DNA of 64,000 bases from Naganishia liquefaciens (taxonomy: Eukaryota; Basidiomycota; Tremellomycetes; Filobasidiales; Filobasidiaceae). Below, one piece after another: positions 1 to 12,032 of the stretch (position 1 is its first letter; each line of letters starts with the position of its first letter). Made by a program: the position numbers and the translations under genes. Location of the stretch: positions 310,001 through 374,000 of the forward strand of contig BLZA01000009.1 in NCBI GenBank assembly GCA_013423385.1. The letters run 5' to 3'. Below the pieces are notes generated by a model. The model was not told where the DNA came from, did not search any database, and was given only the letters and a program-made list of their open reading frames with translations.

Positions 1-486
1 CTGCATCTCCTCTCAGACTGTGTCAATGCTGTATGGGGTGGCCTGATGAGCGCCGGCGCGAGATCGCGAGGCCTAAAAGGGGTCATTATCAATGGTCGTT
101 GTCGAGATATTGCTGAACACCGTCGCTTGGGCTTTCCGGTGAGCCTCCTCCTCTCGGTTCTTATTCGTAAAACCAAGTGTCGAATGGCTGCTTTCCCGTA
201 GGTATTTGCGATTGGGCAATCCACCCTGGGGCAAGGCTCTTTCACGCGAGTGGCTTCCGTCAACACACCAATCGCCATCGACACCGCAGCCGGCCGCAAG
301 GTCGTCATAAATCCAGGAGACATCATTGTTGCCGATTGGGATGGCGTTGTCGTCATTTCACCGCACATGATCGAGAAGGCCGTCAGCTTGATGAGCATTT
401 CCTGCGCTCAAGATCAAAAATGCATGGAGGATTTGATTCGCGGTCAGGGAGTCGAGGAAACCTTCAAGAAACATCGCAGTCACTGA
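1..486 (+). CDS. RraA-like aldolase (HMG/CHA aldolase family), 3' part
   Basis: This is the C-terminal part of an RraA-fold protein; the gene begins outside the window. Exons are 1-138 and 202-486, joined across a 63-nt GT-AG intron, which restores the continuous reading ...GFP|VFAIG.... The family core is visible as GGLMSAGARSRGLKG followed by GVIINGRCRDI, which holds the acidic and arginine residues that bind divalent metal and oxo-acid substrate in 4-hydroxy-4-methyl-2-oxoglutarate/oxaloacetate aldolases. The final strand is DIIVADWDGVVVIS. Fungal members are mostly uncharacterised, so an aldolase or decarboxylase activity on a 2-oxo acid is inferred from the family, not shown. It converges on the transporter gene downstream. 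Confidence 0.85.
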
Positions 487-704
487 ATGCCGGCGCTCTG
501 CCTCGCTTGCTCATGCAGCATCTTGTCCTATCAGCATATAGCGGATTGTGCGGCAACATCATTTGCGAGGTCTGGCTCTGCCACATATGATCATCACGTC
601 TGTACCGCAGCCACGCTAATCTTGTGAGCGGCGAGGAGACCCGAGATTTGCGGAAAAATAATCCTATGAAATACGTGATACAACTTTATTGACACTGATT
701 CCAT

Positions 705-2912
705 CTACGCGATCAATGCGAAAGCGACTGCAGCAAGCGCTGTCGAGGATATAAACATAAAGACATACTGTAGGGCAAGGAAGGCAGACAAAGTGTCAGC
801 TCTCCCGTCCGGGGAATAGATCATGGTCATAATAAGGCTATTCAGTGCACTTGGAGTCCCCGAAAGGAACATGGCAACGAAACGGAGCACTTAAAGAGAG
901 AAACTAAGCGACTGCAACGAAAAATGATTCCATGTGGCGCTTACTCTTTTGGTCTTTAGGGTAGAGGCTGGTGTGATTTGACAGGCTTTCTGTCATGAGA
1001 ACGCCAATGACCGGAAGGATGACCACTGCAGGAGCAAGCAAACAACATGAGCTCAGCCAAGTGATCAAGGTGAGCACAAATGCATACTTTTTGCTACGGT
1101 CACAGCCTAGAGTAAACGGGTGGTAAGCATCGAGATTGCTCGGCTACCAGGGATAGCATTGCTCACGACAATGGCTGCTATTGGCAGTTTCCACAACGGC
1201 TTAGGCAAGTCAAGTCGCGCAAAGGATGCACCTAGTAATATCAAGCCTAAAGGAATGCAGATTTGGCCAAGAAAGCTAGCAGTCTGTTACCCAAGAGTGA
1301 GCGTTCGGGAATTCGCGCAAGTTCGTGGTGACCCACATCAAGAAGCCAGTTCAACGGTGGCTTGCCGTCAGGACTAAAGGGGATCCTGCCGCCTGACCAT
1401 CCTTCAACGTTGACGAAAAGCGCCTTTAGCGGTTGCACCAAAGAAATTGGTAAGGCGAAAAACAGCGAGATACTCGGCGGCGTCAGGGTGAGTTTGAGGA
1501 TATTCAAAGGCGTCCGATACCACGAAGCACTTCCACCTTTCGCTTGCGGAGAATGTTCGCTCGCAGGATGATTTGCTGGTGCCGGAGCTGAGGCTGCGTT
1601 GGTCGACAGCGCGGGCGACTGTCTTGAGCGGGGCGGCCTTCGACCAGGCCCTTCTTGAGAGTCTCGAATTTTCGGAACAACGTCATCTGGGACATCGTAT
1701 TCTCGCCCGGGTATAATTACTCGATTTCGAGACACTCTTGATGAGACTGGTGCCAACTGAATTGTATCATGGAGGGCCTGGACGGTCGCCACCACTTCCT
1801 GATGAGAGCGGTAGCGAGAAATGACAGGCGCCTGAGATCCCGAGGCATTGGCGTATCCCGTTGATATGATATCTTGTGCGTCCGGGCGGAGCTTGTCATC
1901 GATGGTGTCTTGAGGTGGCATACTTTTCTCCAGTTCTGGGTTCGCCAAAGTGCTAATTTGCGGCGGTGTTTCAGCGTAGGGCAAGTCACTTAACGACAGT
2001 GTTGGCGATCTCCTAGCTTCCATTGTACCTCGTGCTCTCCCCCACAGCCGCCGGAATGCTTGTCGTCTGCGAGCCCATCTCTGTTTAATCGGTAATACTT
2101 CAGCTGCGCCCGGCCGGAAATCCCAAGCACAGATCTTGCAACCGCCCATGCCAAAGAAAGTAATATTATACTGTCATCCTGCAAGGTGAGAAGGAGAAAC
2201 GCCACCGTCCGGTACGCACTCACGACTAATGTAAACACAGCGACATACGCTGTGCCCAATGTTGGGTCAACATTTTTGTCGAATGGGCTCTGCGTTGCAA
2301 CGGTGGTGATAACGGCGATCGGCAGATTGCCCCAATTCGACCAGGTCGTTGCCTTTGGGTGAATGGCGAAGAAAGAGTTGTGAGAGAGCGGAAATCACCA
2401 AACATTGGACACCTACTGCTAGAATGCCCCATTGGAAGTCGGCCGGAACATATAGGCATTCCCGGATGAGCCAACCAAGGGCCTGATTGATGCAGGTGTG
2501 AGTGTGTATCGATGAATCCGTTCGGAACCACCTACCAGACCGATGAACTGATACACAATAGCGTTTAGGCAAAGTGGACCGAGACTTGCTATATTGTCCT
2601 TGGAGAACGCGCTGACCACTGCCGAGAAGATGAGAGCAGGAAGCGAGACGTTCTGTGTGACCAAGAATGAGACACGCAAGAGCCCGTTTCCGTTGTGAAT
2701 GCCACTCACCATGGCCACAAAACTAGCCCCTCTCGCTGCCGCTGCCGGAAACATGCCTTTCTTGGCCAAGGCGAACCCGCATGCGATAGTGATGGCCATC
2801 TTGAGTAATGGCACGAAGCCTGCTCGGGAATTATGCATGGCTTTAGCTGACGGACTGTTCGAGAAGAAGTGAACGACTGACCTGAGTAGATGTAATTGCC
2901 AACATTGGTCAT
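705..2912 (-). CDS. auxin efflux carrier (AEC/Mem_trans) family membrane transporter
   Basis: This is a multi-exon gene for a polytopic membrane protein of the AEC family, whose fungal members include yeast Ecm3. The start ATG at 2912 gives MTNVGNYIYS, and splicing over a short intron joins it to GFVPLLKMAITIACGFALA, the first membrane segment typical of the family. Next come ALIFSAVVSAFSKDNIASLG and the conserved segment NWGNLPIAVITTVATQSPF. A long polar Ser/Pro/Arg-rich loop lies at roughly 2150-1560. The C-terminal membrane half opens with LTPPSISLFFALPISLVQP, and the last exon ends at the stop at 705. The substrate is unknown, and fungi in this family need not carry auxin. The neighbouring aldolase gene is convergent and gives no firm functional link. 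Confidence 0.85.
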
Positions 2913-3735
2913 GGCTTTTCTTGGGCGATAAGCTAGTTTGCAATGAGGTCGAGTCGATCAAGCGAAATCTTGCGTGAATGATAAATGGCTGAGGGGATCA
3001 ACGAATGTACTGTCAAGGTCGAACAGCTAGGTGATGACGGTGTTGGCTTTTGCAAAGCCCCAGGTGGAAGTAAAGGATTGTGATACTTGAAAGACTGCGT
3101 TGTCGGGCTGGATGTGAGAGAGAACGGGACGGCGAGAATGCTGAATCTGCGCGTCCTCCTCGAAGGGTTCCCTGACGGGTGTTATCCGGTCGTGTGTAGT
3201 CGTGCGAAGGAGTTGTGGTGTGGGTCTCAATGGCCGACGTCGGGATTGTCATCTATGCGGTCGTCGCACGAGCTGTCTGTGGCGCTGGGAAGGGACTCGC
3301 TCGACCCGCAGATCATGCGCCCTCGTTCGGACCGTCGGTCGGCTCCTTTTGGCGGATCTGCGAAAATATCTGGAATTGCAGCGGATTAGGCCGCCAACCC
3401 CATTTACATGAACGGCGATGTGCGATATCGATGGCTGATATACTATTCTAGTCTAGCTAATAACCTCGATAGCTGCTCTTGCCAGAATCGACAACTGGCC
3501 ATGATCAAACAGTCAAGCGCAAGCATGGCAGACGCAGTTTCGGGAATGCATTGCATTGATGGTAAGACTCTTCCCAGTGCGAATGCAGCGCGGAATAGTA
3601 GAACGGTCCACGTCGGGCGCTCCGAACGCTTCTCACAGCTGATTAATTGCATTGAAAGGCATGATGTATTCTGATACCAAGTTGACAGTTGCCTGTAATC
3701 ATTGCAATCGCCTTACAGGTTGCTGGAACGGACCG
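2913..3735. other. intergenic; promoter side of the transporter gene
   Basis: This stretch lies between the transporter start (2912) and the cytidine deaminase stop (3736), both on the minus strand. I see only short overlapping open frames with no recognisable family and no RNA gene or repeat. It should hold the transporter promoter and the deaminase 3' end. Confidence 0.5.
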
Positions 3736-4588
3736 CTAACTCAAGTTTTCCGGTCCAAAGCTCATGGGCAAGAGTTCGCCAAATGAGACCTTTCTGACGA
3801 TCTTTGGATCATCTATGGCCGCTAGGACGTCGTCCTGCGAGCACATTTCGCCTGAAGGAAAGGCAGAGGAGACCATATACACGGGGGTAGTCTCCGGGCA
3901 GAATTCGCGAATAAACTGCCTGCAGATGCCGCAAGGCGTCGTGGTTGGAGCCGGAACATCGCTATTGGCGGAGGTGTGGAATCAGAAGGAGCGCCGGACT
4001 CTGATCGACTTGCGGATGGACCGACCTGGAGACAGCAATGGCGAGGAATTTGCTGGTTCCATCACTCTGAGAGAGAGTCGATACCCGGGGGAAAATCGTC
4101 AAGAAGCAACAGTCGGCATGATCCGAGCAGCATGTGAGCATGTGTTGTCGTTATCGCGACGAGCTTTAAATACTGACCAATGCTTTGGTAAGGGCGGTTC
4201 TTTCGGCACAAATACCAGCACCTAAGATTTATCGCTCAGAATCAGCCAGGCAGGAATTGACCTGATGAGTTGCAGAAGATGACATACCGTATGAAGCATT
4301 TTCTACGTTGCATCCTCGGATAATGGTTCCATCTTCAGCTAGAAGAGCAGCTCCTACGCTAAGAGTGGCGCGCAACAAAGACAGCGATCAGGCAGATCAT
4401 TAGAATAGAATGCCGAGAAGATGGGCGAAGGGTGGGACTTGCCGGAATTTCGAATAGGGCGCATATGCAAATTCACGGGCTGTCTTCAAAGGGGATGTGA
4501 GCTACAGCTCTGCGTGCAATACTTTGTATCGACCTTTGAGTGCCTCGAGAATGAGGGCTTTGACCTGTGTGGCGGGAAGAGAGGACAT
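3736..4588 (-). CDS. cytidine deaminase
   Basis: This is a zinc-dependent cytidine/deoxycytidine deaminase of pyrimidine salvage. The spliced product shows the family in order: AREFAYAPYSKFR, VGAALLAEDGTIIRGCNVEN, the catalytic CAERTAL (Cys and Glu) and TPCGICRQFIREFC with the PCxxC zinc ligands. The start at 4588 gives MSSLPATQVKALILEAL and the stop is at 3736. The second intron (4359-4442) is a GC-AG intron beginning GCAAGT; no GT alternative keeps the FR|VGAALL junction. The first intron boundary, near 4520, is less certain because two donor choices are possible. The protein is of ordinary family length (about 150-170 aa). It is divergent from the Zn2Cys6 regulator gene, with 260 bp between start codons. 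Confidence 0.92.
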
Positions 4589-4848
4589 GCTTGCGTGAGA
4601 CTGCGCGATCCACCATCGACTGTGGACCCCAACAATGGCGAAATCCAGATACAATAATAATAATAATCCCCCTCCCCTCTCCGCCCTCCGCCCTCCGCCG
4701 TCTCGCGCGCTAAGCCGCCAGCGGAAAACGCCGCGAGCGAGGAGATGAGCGAGCGGACCTCGCGCGAGACCGAAAGAGCAGCAAACAGCGAAGTGGCACT
4801 TTCCCCGCAAATCTCACCTCCCGACACACAGCGCAGACAGCATCCACC
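4589..4848. promoter_or_regulatory. shared divergent promoter (deaminase / Zn2Cys6 regulator) with AAT microsatellite
   Basis: These 260 bp separate two start codons on opposite strands. They contain five AAT units at 4653-4667, followed by a CT/C-rich tract with repeated CCGCCCT (about 4668-4705). No clear TATA box is visible on either side. A shared promoter is inferred from the geometry alone. Confidence 0.5.
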
Positions 4849-7800
4849 ATGAAGGTCCCGCCCTTCAAGCACACGTCGGCCATGATCGTCGCCGCAGGCT
4901 CGTCCCCGACGGGCACATCCAATGCTTTCGACTCGGCCGGCAATCCCTTCGAGCACCGTGTCGCGAGGGCCATCAGCGCATGTACCCGTTGCCGGAGCAG
5001 AAAGAGCAAGGTATGTGATCCCGGATCTCGTCGAGATAGGCACAAGCGCTCGAGACCACTCACTTCCTGTGTCTCATCTGCAGTGTGACGGAAAACTCCC
5101 GGCATGTGTACGTAGGCAGCTTTCGCGTCCAGTTGCAAGAAACTGATCTTGATCGCATTGGCATTTTGTTTTTCACAGAGCGCATGCGAGAAGGTTGGTC
5201 GTCGCTTCGCAAACAGATCCTGCAACGTCGGTGCTCATAACATTTCTGCAGGCAAAGGTGGAATGTGTCGGGTTCGATGCGATTTCGAAAAAGAATGTCT
5301 CTAGAAGGCAAGTTGCAGACGCGATTCCTCCACCCGCAACCGTATTGATGTCGTTCTTGGTCCAGCTACATCCACGAACTCGAACAAGAAGTCGTTGCTC
5401 TACGCTCACAGCTGGATTCTTACCGCTCTCATGGTGCTCCAGTCGAATCATCCTCGGCTTCAATGATGAACTTGGAGCATCAAGATCCCGCTTTATTGGA
5501 AGACGCTCAAATGTTGACAAATCTCGCTACGGCAGCAGCGTCTCACCAAGCCATGCATCATCAGCAGTCACGACCACATCAACAACAACAAGAGTATCAG
5601 CATCCTCCATCGGTCTCACCCGGATCCCTGCATCAATTTCCGCAGCCTTATCCTCCGGCACAACACAGCATGGGAATTTCGTCCTCAAGAGCTCCTCCAT
5701 CCTTACAACGAGAGTATTCCGATACAAGAATGGATTCGCGATCTGGCCCGCTCTACCAGCAATCCTCCTTCGACCGGGGCTATGGTGGCCAGACAGGGCA
5801 TCAGCGTAGCGCAAGTAACGCGCCTTCGCGCACAGCCACCGTCAGTGATAGCCGCGGATCCATGTATAATGACGACCCGACGCTGCATCCTACTGCGCGT
5901 GAAATGGTGGATTCTGTCGTGTCCGATATCGCTTTCGGAGGCGCGATCGCCGCAAGCGACTTGCCCCGGCCCGTTGGTCACTTCATGGGTGCAAGCTCCG
6001 GCGTCAGTCTGGCTCGATTGGTGGTTGACGCAGTATTGCGCATAGGACCCGCTGCAGGGCCGCCGCTGCCGGAAAGGAGGGACTCCGTACTAGAACCAGC
6101 CATGTCACGTCCAAATGCCAGTCCGACTGCTGGACATGCTGTTCCCCGACCTGAAGATCGTCGAACTCACGGAGCGGGTACAGGTGGAGGCTCAAATGCA
6201 GTCGACAGCGAGCAAATCAAGAGCGAAACGCCGGCTCATCCGCCATCCGACACATCGCCTATCGACCCCGCTTTGTCTTCCTTCAACACCAGAACCGACT
6301 ATCCAACGAGCCATTCACGGCTTCCGCAGGGGGTCCCACAAAGTATGCCGCCTCCCTTGGCACCGGCCGCATCTCCCTATACCTCAAACCAACGGACGTC
6401 ACTCGAAAGCCCCTCGCCGAAGGCTCAGCCAAATCGACCAACCGGAGCGCCGCCACCGATGAATATTCCTGCCCTACCACCTCCGGCGGCTGTAGATCGG
6501 CTTGTTCAGGTTTACGTTGACTTTGTACAGATTATGCTACCGATCCTACACATGCCGACATTCGAGCGGCAGCTGCAGAGGGTGAGGGAGAGAAGCGCAG
6601 ATATCCAGGAGTCGGACATCTTCTTCGTCTTGATGGTTTTGGGTAAGCTCAAGGCCTTGGCCGATGCGCATCTCTGCCGCTGACTGGATTTCTTTGATTC
6701 ACCCAGCTCTTAGCACAATGGCACTGTCCCGCTCGTTGGATCCCACAGCCGAGCTCCGCATGTCTTCTGAAGCGTTCTACGTCGAGGCGTCGAAACATTT
6801 GGAAGCAGTGTTTGAAGACCGCAGTTACGTTGGCTTACAGGCTATCCTGCTGTGCTGTTACTATTCGCTTCTCAACCCAACCCGAGGCAGTGAGTGTCCT
6901 GAAAGTTGTGATAGTCGCGCAGCCGAATCTTGCTAATTCTGCGTTCTTGGCAGGCATCTGGCACCTTGTAGGCCTTGCTTCCCGGTGCGCGGTGGATCAC
7001 GGCTTTCACCATGAGACAGAAGCAGCCAAGAACTTGTCTCCGCTGGAAATCGATATGCGCAGAAGGCTATTCCATGCCGTTTACAACCTTGACAGGCTGT
7101 TATGTCATTCCCTCGGAAGGCCGCACAGCATTCCTGATGATTTTATTGCTGTTCCGGTATGAAGCTTTCACGAGAACTGCACCTGTTCTGGGCTGAATCT
7201 CTCCATCCATTCTAGCCCTTCTCCGACTTGCCTGATTCCGCTATCACCGACCAAGGGTTACTTTCGGCGGAACCGGATCCGTACAAGGTGGTCGCGCTCA
7301 ACTTTATTCCGTTGCGAGAACTGCAATCGGAAATCAATAGCCGTCTATACTCGGTCAAGGCGGTTGAGCAACCCTCGCAGGAGTGGTTTGATAGCATGTT
7401 TGAGCGACTCAAAGTATGGTTGAGCAACTCGCCCGAACCAAAGGGCTGTACGAGTGCGGAGGGCTATGCAATCAGCTTCCACAGTAAGCCATATTTTTTT
7501 TTAGGTCGGCTCCATTTCTCAATAATTCTCTTTCATCCCACAGACACCGTTTTACTGTTGTTCAGGCCTTCGCCCGCTTGTCCTAGGCCATCCAAGGACG
7601 CTTTGGCCGCATGCCTGTCGTCTTCCAGTTACATCATCAGAATCTTCCGCACAATACAGCGGAAAAACAAGATCAACTGGATGTGGCTGTCGGTGAGTCT
7701 ACCTGTTGCATAATCTGCTACCGCTCTCTCAAGACTCATTCAATCTCAGAGCCATTATGTCTTCATGGCTGGGATCACTTATCTTTACGGTCTCTGGAAT

Positions 7801-8549
7801 ATGAACATGCTTGGAGATTCGCCGGTAACCATGATGGATGCGCATCTTGACGTGCAAGCCTGTTTGGGAACATTGGAAGCTCTTTCGGGTGAGAATCTCA
7901 TGGTCTGTTCTCCGAAATTTTCTCACCCACCTTCTGCCTAGTATCTGTCCCTTCGGCTCGAGCTTGCCGGTCGACATTCGAAATGCTCAGCACGGCCATC
8001 ATCAGAAGGCTATCTGGAGAACAAACCGAGGCTAGTTTATCGGCTACCCGAAACGATAGGGATGGATTTTTGTCCGTGGCTGGGCTTGGTTCCGCAGGCG
8101 CACGCGCGGAGTCCGCAATGCGCCATTCCTTTCAGTCGCAAGGCCTACCATCGCCGTTGCCGAAAATGGAACTCCCCACCGAACTGCATCTGTTAGACAA
8201 TCTCTTCCTCAATCCCCTGGTGCCGCATCCAAAGGCCTCTGAATCGACCATGGTCAAAACAGGATTTCCTAATCCAGAATACTTCAATCAAGGCGATGCG
8301 GCACCCTACAGCCTGGAAGGCCGGTCTGCGTTGTCGGATGCAACAGCATTGACGCCAGGAGCTCTAAATGCCGGTGAGACGGCGACTCCACAAAACTATT
8401 CCGGCTCAACTTTCAATGGCGAAGCGGATGGGGCTGCGCCTGGCTTTGATTTTTTGAGTTTTCTAGCGGCAGATGATGGTAGCCGGGAAGCCAATGCACA
8501 ATGGTTATCGACGGAGCCGTACAGACAAGACATGCCTATGCTTGGCTAA
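4849..8549 (+). CDS. Zn2Cys6 fungal transcription factor (Fungal_trans domain)
   Basis: This is a DNA-binding transcription regulator of about 1,000 residues. The first exons give ISACTRCRSRKSK, then CDGKLPAC, then SACEKAKVECVG, a complete six-cysteine binuclear zinc cluster at about residues 44-75. A short coiled-coil linker follows (YIHELEQEVVALRSQL). After a long Gln/Pro/Ser-rich region (about 5500-6450) comes the middle homology region: VDRLVQVYVDFVQIMLPILH, then IWHLVGLASRCAVDHGFH, then RRRLFHAVYNLDR with SLGRPHSIPDDF, the hallmark of this fungal regulator domain. The C-terminus is a low-complexity tail ending in PMLG. About nine short introns are needed. The target pathway cannot be read from the sequence; the divergent cytidine deaminase is the only contextual hint. 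Confidence 0.92.
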
Positions 8550-8744
8550 AGGAAGGGCTTGACAAATGAACTCGCAAAAAATAGATTCATGTTGTAAACT
8601 GCACCAGTACGGTATAATGAATGTCTTCGCTTCACACGCTTCGACTCGCTGCAGCAACAGAATTCTGCCCTGTCAGAGTCCGGCTAGCACTCAGACGAAC
8701 GTCTTGTTCTTCAAAAGAACTTCCTCACGGCTGCTGATAGATGC

Positions 8745-11234
8745 TCAATCATCCTCTATTCCGTCCTCCGGGCCACCTCCGCCGATATCGTACTCGATAT
8801 CGTATTCCTGGAGAAGTCTCTCGTCCTCGAGTTCCGAGTCGTAACTCTCGTCGCTCCCCACGGTACTCTGATCGTCCGCCTGACCTGTCCTCGCCAGCAT
8901 TCGGCGATGACGACGCGCTGCTTCGTGCATCAGGATGGTTTGATCGGCGTCTTCTTGCCGAGCGAGCGCCTCTAAGAAATCTGGATCCCGCATCCAGCCT
9001 TCGAGGATCGGCTCGTCCTCTAGCCCCGCTAGAGACTCGCCCTCAAGATCCCGAGAGCATTTCTCGATACCCTTGATGACCACTACCGAGGCGCCGAGCC
9101 GATTGATCAGCGAGAATACGCACACAAGGCTTACTTTTGACTTACTGACGAAGAAGCACTCTAGCTTGGCCTAAACGCAACACGTGATCAGCAAATGCAG
9201 AACTGCTGTGCAAGGAGAATACTTTCATCGGCCATGGTTCCGCTGTTGCCACCTATCATAGAAATTGCCGGATGACCCTTTAGTAAGAAGCTAGCGAGGC
9301 GTTCCAAGCTGCAGCGGGTTCTTCTGACGCATTGAGAGGCCGGAACTTTATGCTGGCGACCAACGTTTGAGATACAAGCCGCCATTTCCGATGTATCCTA
9401 AATTGCCAGGTCAGCGCGATGATACCGGAAATACGAGTTAAACAATACACACGATCACATAAACCGTTTCCCTGGACGCAGGATCAGTAGGTACGAGATC
9501 CAATTTCCAATCCTCGATCGGAAGCCCCAAATGCCGCAGATTACTGAGATCCTCTTCAATTGAATGCATGATCACGACTGCCGAGGTACGCGCAGCCAGT
9601 CAAAGTCAGCTACGTCGATTACCAGCTTGTGTTAATCACTGACAAACGGGACCGCCCAAATTCTTCTTGTGCAACATCGGCACCAATCCTTTCACTCCAG
9701 CCAATACTTGATTCAAGGGTAACACCTCGCTCTCGCCTGTGCCGACATAAGGAATTCGGCCAATATTGCCGTCGATCGAGCACTTCATGTTGGCGTTCAA
9801 ACGATGCTGATTTTCTTCAACGCTAGCGTTGTCACGTATGGAGTCATTATTTCTGGCGTGTATGTGAGCCGACAGGAACCTCACATCCAATGGCCACCAC
9901 TTCTCTGTTCCTGCCAAGAAGCGACCTCGGCGCCTTCGCCGGAATCATGCCTTTCAAACCAACAAGCCGACCAACCCACGTCTAGTATTACCCCATATCC
10001 CTCCTCCCATACCTGGAAATCGATTGTCAAGAACGATGCCGGTCCAAGTGGTATCGGCTTGGAGCTGATTTGCGGAAAGGCGGCGGACGCGACGTCAAGA
10101 CCATGGGATGCTGCGACGTAAATCTGTTCCGCCTGCTGATACAGCAATGCTGAACTGCTCACTCCATCGCTGTGGGCTGCAAGTGGGTTTTAGCACGGCA
10201 GCACCGCGGGCCTAAATCTTCATTGAGCACCTTTGCTTTCGTCTTGCAGATCTTGATTAAGAGTCCACTCTCGATCTTCTACACCAGACTCCTCTTCAAT
10301 GGCTTTCGGTTCCGGCTCGATTTCGGTCACAGAGCCCGGATTGTCCTCTTCATCACCCTCGAGCACAAAATCTCGAGCTGTGGTAGGTGTTGCTGAGCGA
10401 ATCGACGCCGTTACAGAGCCAGAGCCATGGCCGTGTTCCGTGGTTTGCCCTTTGGCACTCGCATAGTAAGGCCGAGGGTTCTGCATTGCGCGCTTCAGGT
10501 CATCGGTGGGCCGTAGCTGGATCGGTACCTGTAGGATTGTGAGCCAGGTAGGCATCGCTGACAACCAGGAAACGTACGATGTCTACAAAGTCTTTCTCGA
10601 ACCAGAAGAATTTGGATGACGGTAAAGGCAGATCCGTCAACTCCGTAGGGTCGATATCCCATTCTTCCTGGAGCTTTTCGATAGCTGGTATCGCTTTCAT
10701 GTTTTCGACATCATTCCTGAAGTCTGGTCCTTCCAGATCAGCGCACTCTCGACTGGCCTCGGTCGCCTTGCGAATCTCGGCGACAGCCGTCCGGTATCTC
10801 GCGATGGCATCGGCAGTAGGCTGAAGGAGCTTCATGGCCTTGATGTAGTATTGCAGATATTCTAGCTGACGCAGTGACATCATCAAACGAGCCTTGCCGC
10901 CAGGAAAGATGGCTTCGCAGAATAGGGGGTCAGATTTTGAGATTGGACCTAATTGATGAAAGCCCACTCACCGACGAAGAGCTCCAGATTACGCACATCT
11001 CCCGGTCCCCTCAGAGGATGCGTCGCATCCGCCAACGCTTCCGGAGAAACCAAGGACTTGACGGCATTGACCTGCCAAGGGTTCAACGGCTTGAACCACT
11101 TCGCGTATGAAAAGGAGGTCAGAAAGATGAACGGTTCGGCGACGCCGACAGCTGCACACCTCCCAGATGACATCGCTCAGCCTGATCCACGCTGTGTCGG
11201 CCTGAATGTGCTCAAAGCCATCCGTGATCGACAT
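8745..11234 (-). CDS. Gfd2/YDR514C-like C-terminal domain protein (RNase H fold)
   Basis: This is a multi-exon gene with a start at 11234 (MSITDGFEHIQADTAWIRL) and a stop at 8745. The N-terminal half is helical and unrecognised. A disordered acidic linker (about 10480-10230) leads to the C-terminal domain. That domain opens with FLTIDFQVWEEGYGVILDVG, the acidic first strand of an RNase H-like fold, followed by GGHW...HARNN. Further on come GTGESEVLPLNQVLAGVKG, HSIEEDLSNLRHLGLPIEDW and a DTSEMAA segment. This order matches Gfd2/YDR514C-like proteins, whose founding yeast member was found as a multicopy enhancer of Dbp5 function in mRNA export. Nuclease activity is inferred from the fold only. 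The tail is acidic and tyrosine-containing (YDSELEDERLLQEYDIEYDI). Confidence 0.7.
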
Positions 11235-12032
11235 CGTTGCTGATCAGAGAAGCGATCGCTCCGTGTGCACGGATTCCTCGACTCTTAAACCGTAGATGTT
11301 CATCAAGACACGACATCATTAATTAGCAGCATTGGCTGCCGGATGTTTTGCTTCCGCGCATCATGACTAGTGGTCACGCAGGGACTAATTTTAATTCATT
11401 GAGAGTGCAGTACAGTGGCTGGTACAGCTTGCAGTCCTCGAGCATGTCGTCGTGCCTCCAGATGGTCATCTGCAATTGCGATAGAGTTCTGTTCTAGGCT
11501 CTCGAGAGCCCCAGTTGTGAGGTCACCAGCCAGCCGCGAGACGGAACGACGAGCTTGACCCAGCGTGAACGCCACACCCGTGCGACCGCATAGCGCAACC
11601 GTTCTCAGCTGGGGGACATGCTTTCGATGTGACCATTGAGATACGCCATACACGACTGGGACGGTTCGTTCCCAGATGACACGGGAGAGACTTGTTGCGA
11701 GCTTCGAGTCCCTCAAGGAACCCCACGACAAGACGGTAGGCTCGAGTGAGTTTGCGTTGAACCAGCCTGGTCGAGCTCTGAAACGTCGAGCTCCTTCTTC
11801 ACCGGCGGCCGGCGTCACGTGACCTACTTTTTCGCAGCCAGGTCCCCAGCGCGTGGAATGTCCCTGCTGCTCGTGTCCTTCCTTTTGATATTTAGATGCG
11901 TCTCGTCACCCGGACACGCCGCCCCTCCCGTCAGACAGACTCTGATCATAGTAAGTAAGTCGTACAGACCGCCGTCATGAGTGCTCCGGATTAGCGCTGA
12001 CACGTCGCGCTTGTCCCGTTCAGACTATCAAA
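11235..12032. promoter_or_regulatory. divergent region with eEF1B-gamma promoter and leader intron
   Basis: This gap lies between two opposite start codons. It holds a perfect palindrome GTCACGTGAC at 11814-11823 and a pyrimidine-rich stretch. A leader intron at 11951-12023 starts GTAAGT, has a CTGAC branch site and ends TTCAG 9 nt before the ATG at 12033. A 140-codon open frame on the minus strand (11396-11818) is the only long frame; it resembles no family I know and is listed as rejected. Confidence 0.6.

Noticed and set aside
3764-4225. 153-codon plus-strand frame
   Set aside because: It is antisense to the cytidine deaminase exons, which carry all the family motifs on the minus strand.
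11396-11818. 140-codon minus-strand frame upstream of eEF1B-gamma
   Set aside because: No recognisable domain, GC-rich promoter-like sequence, and it overlaps the palindromic GTCACGTGAC. It could still be a small orphan gene, but nothing supports it.
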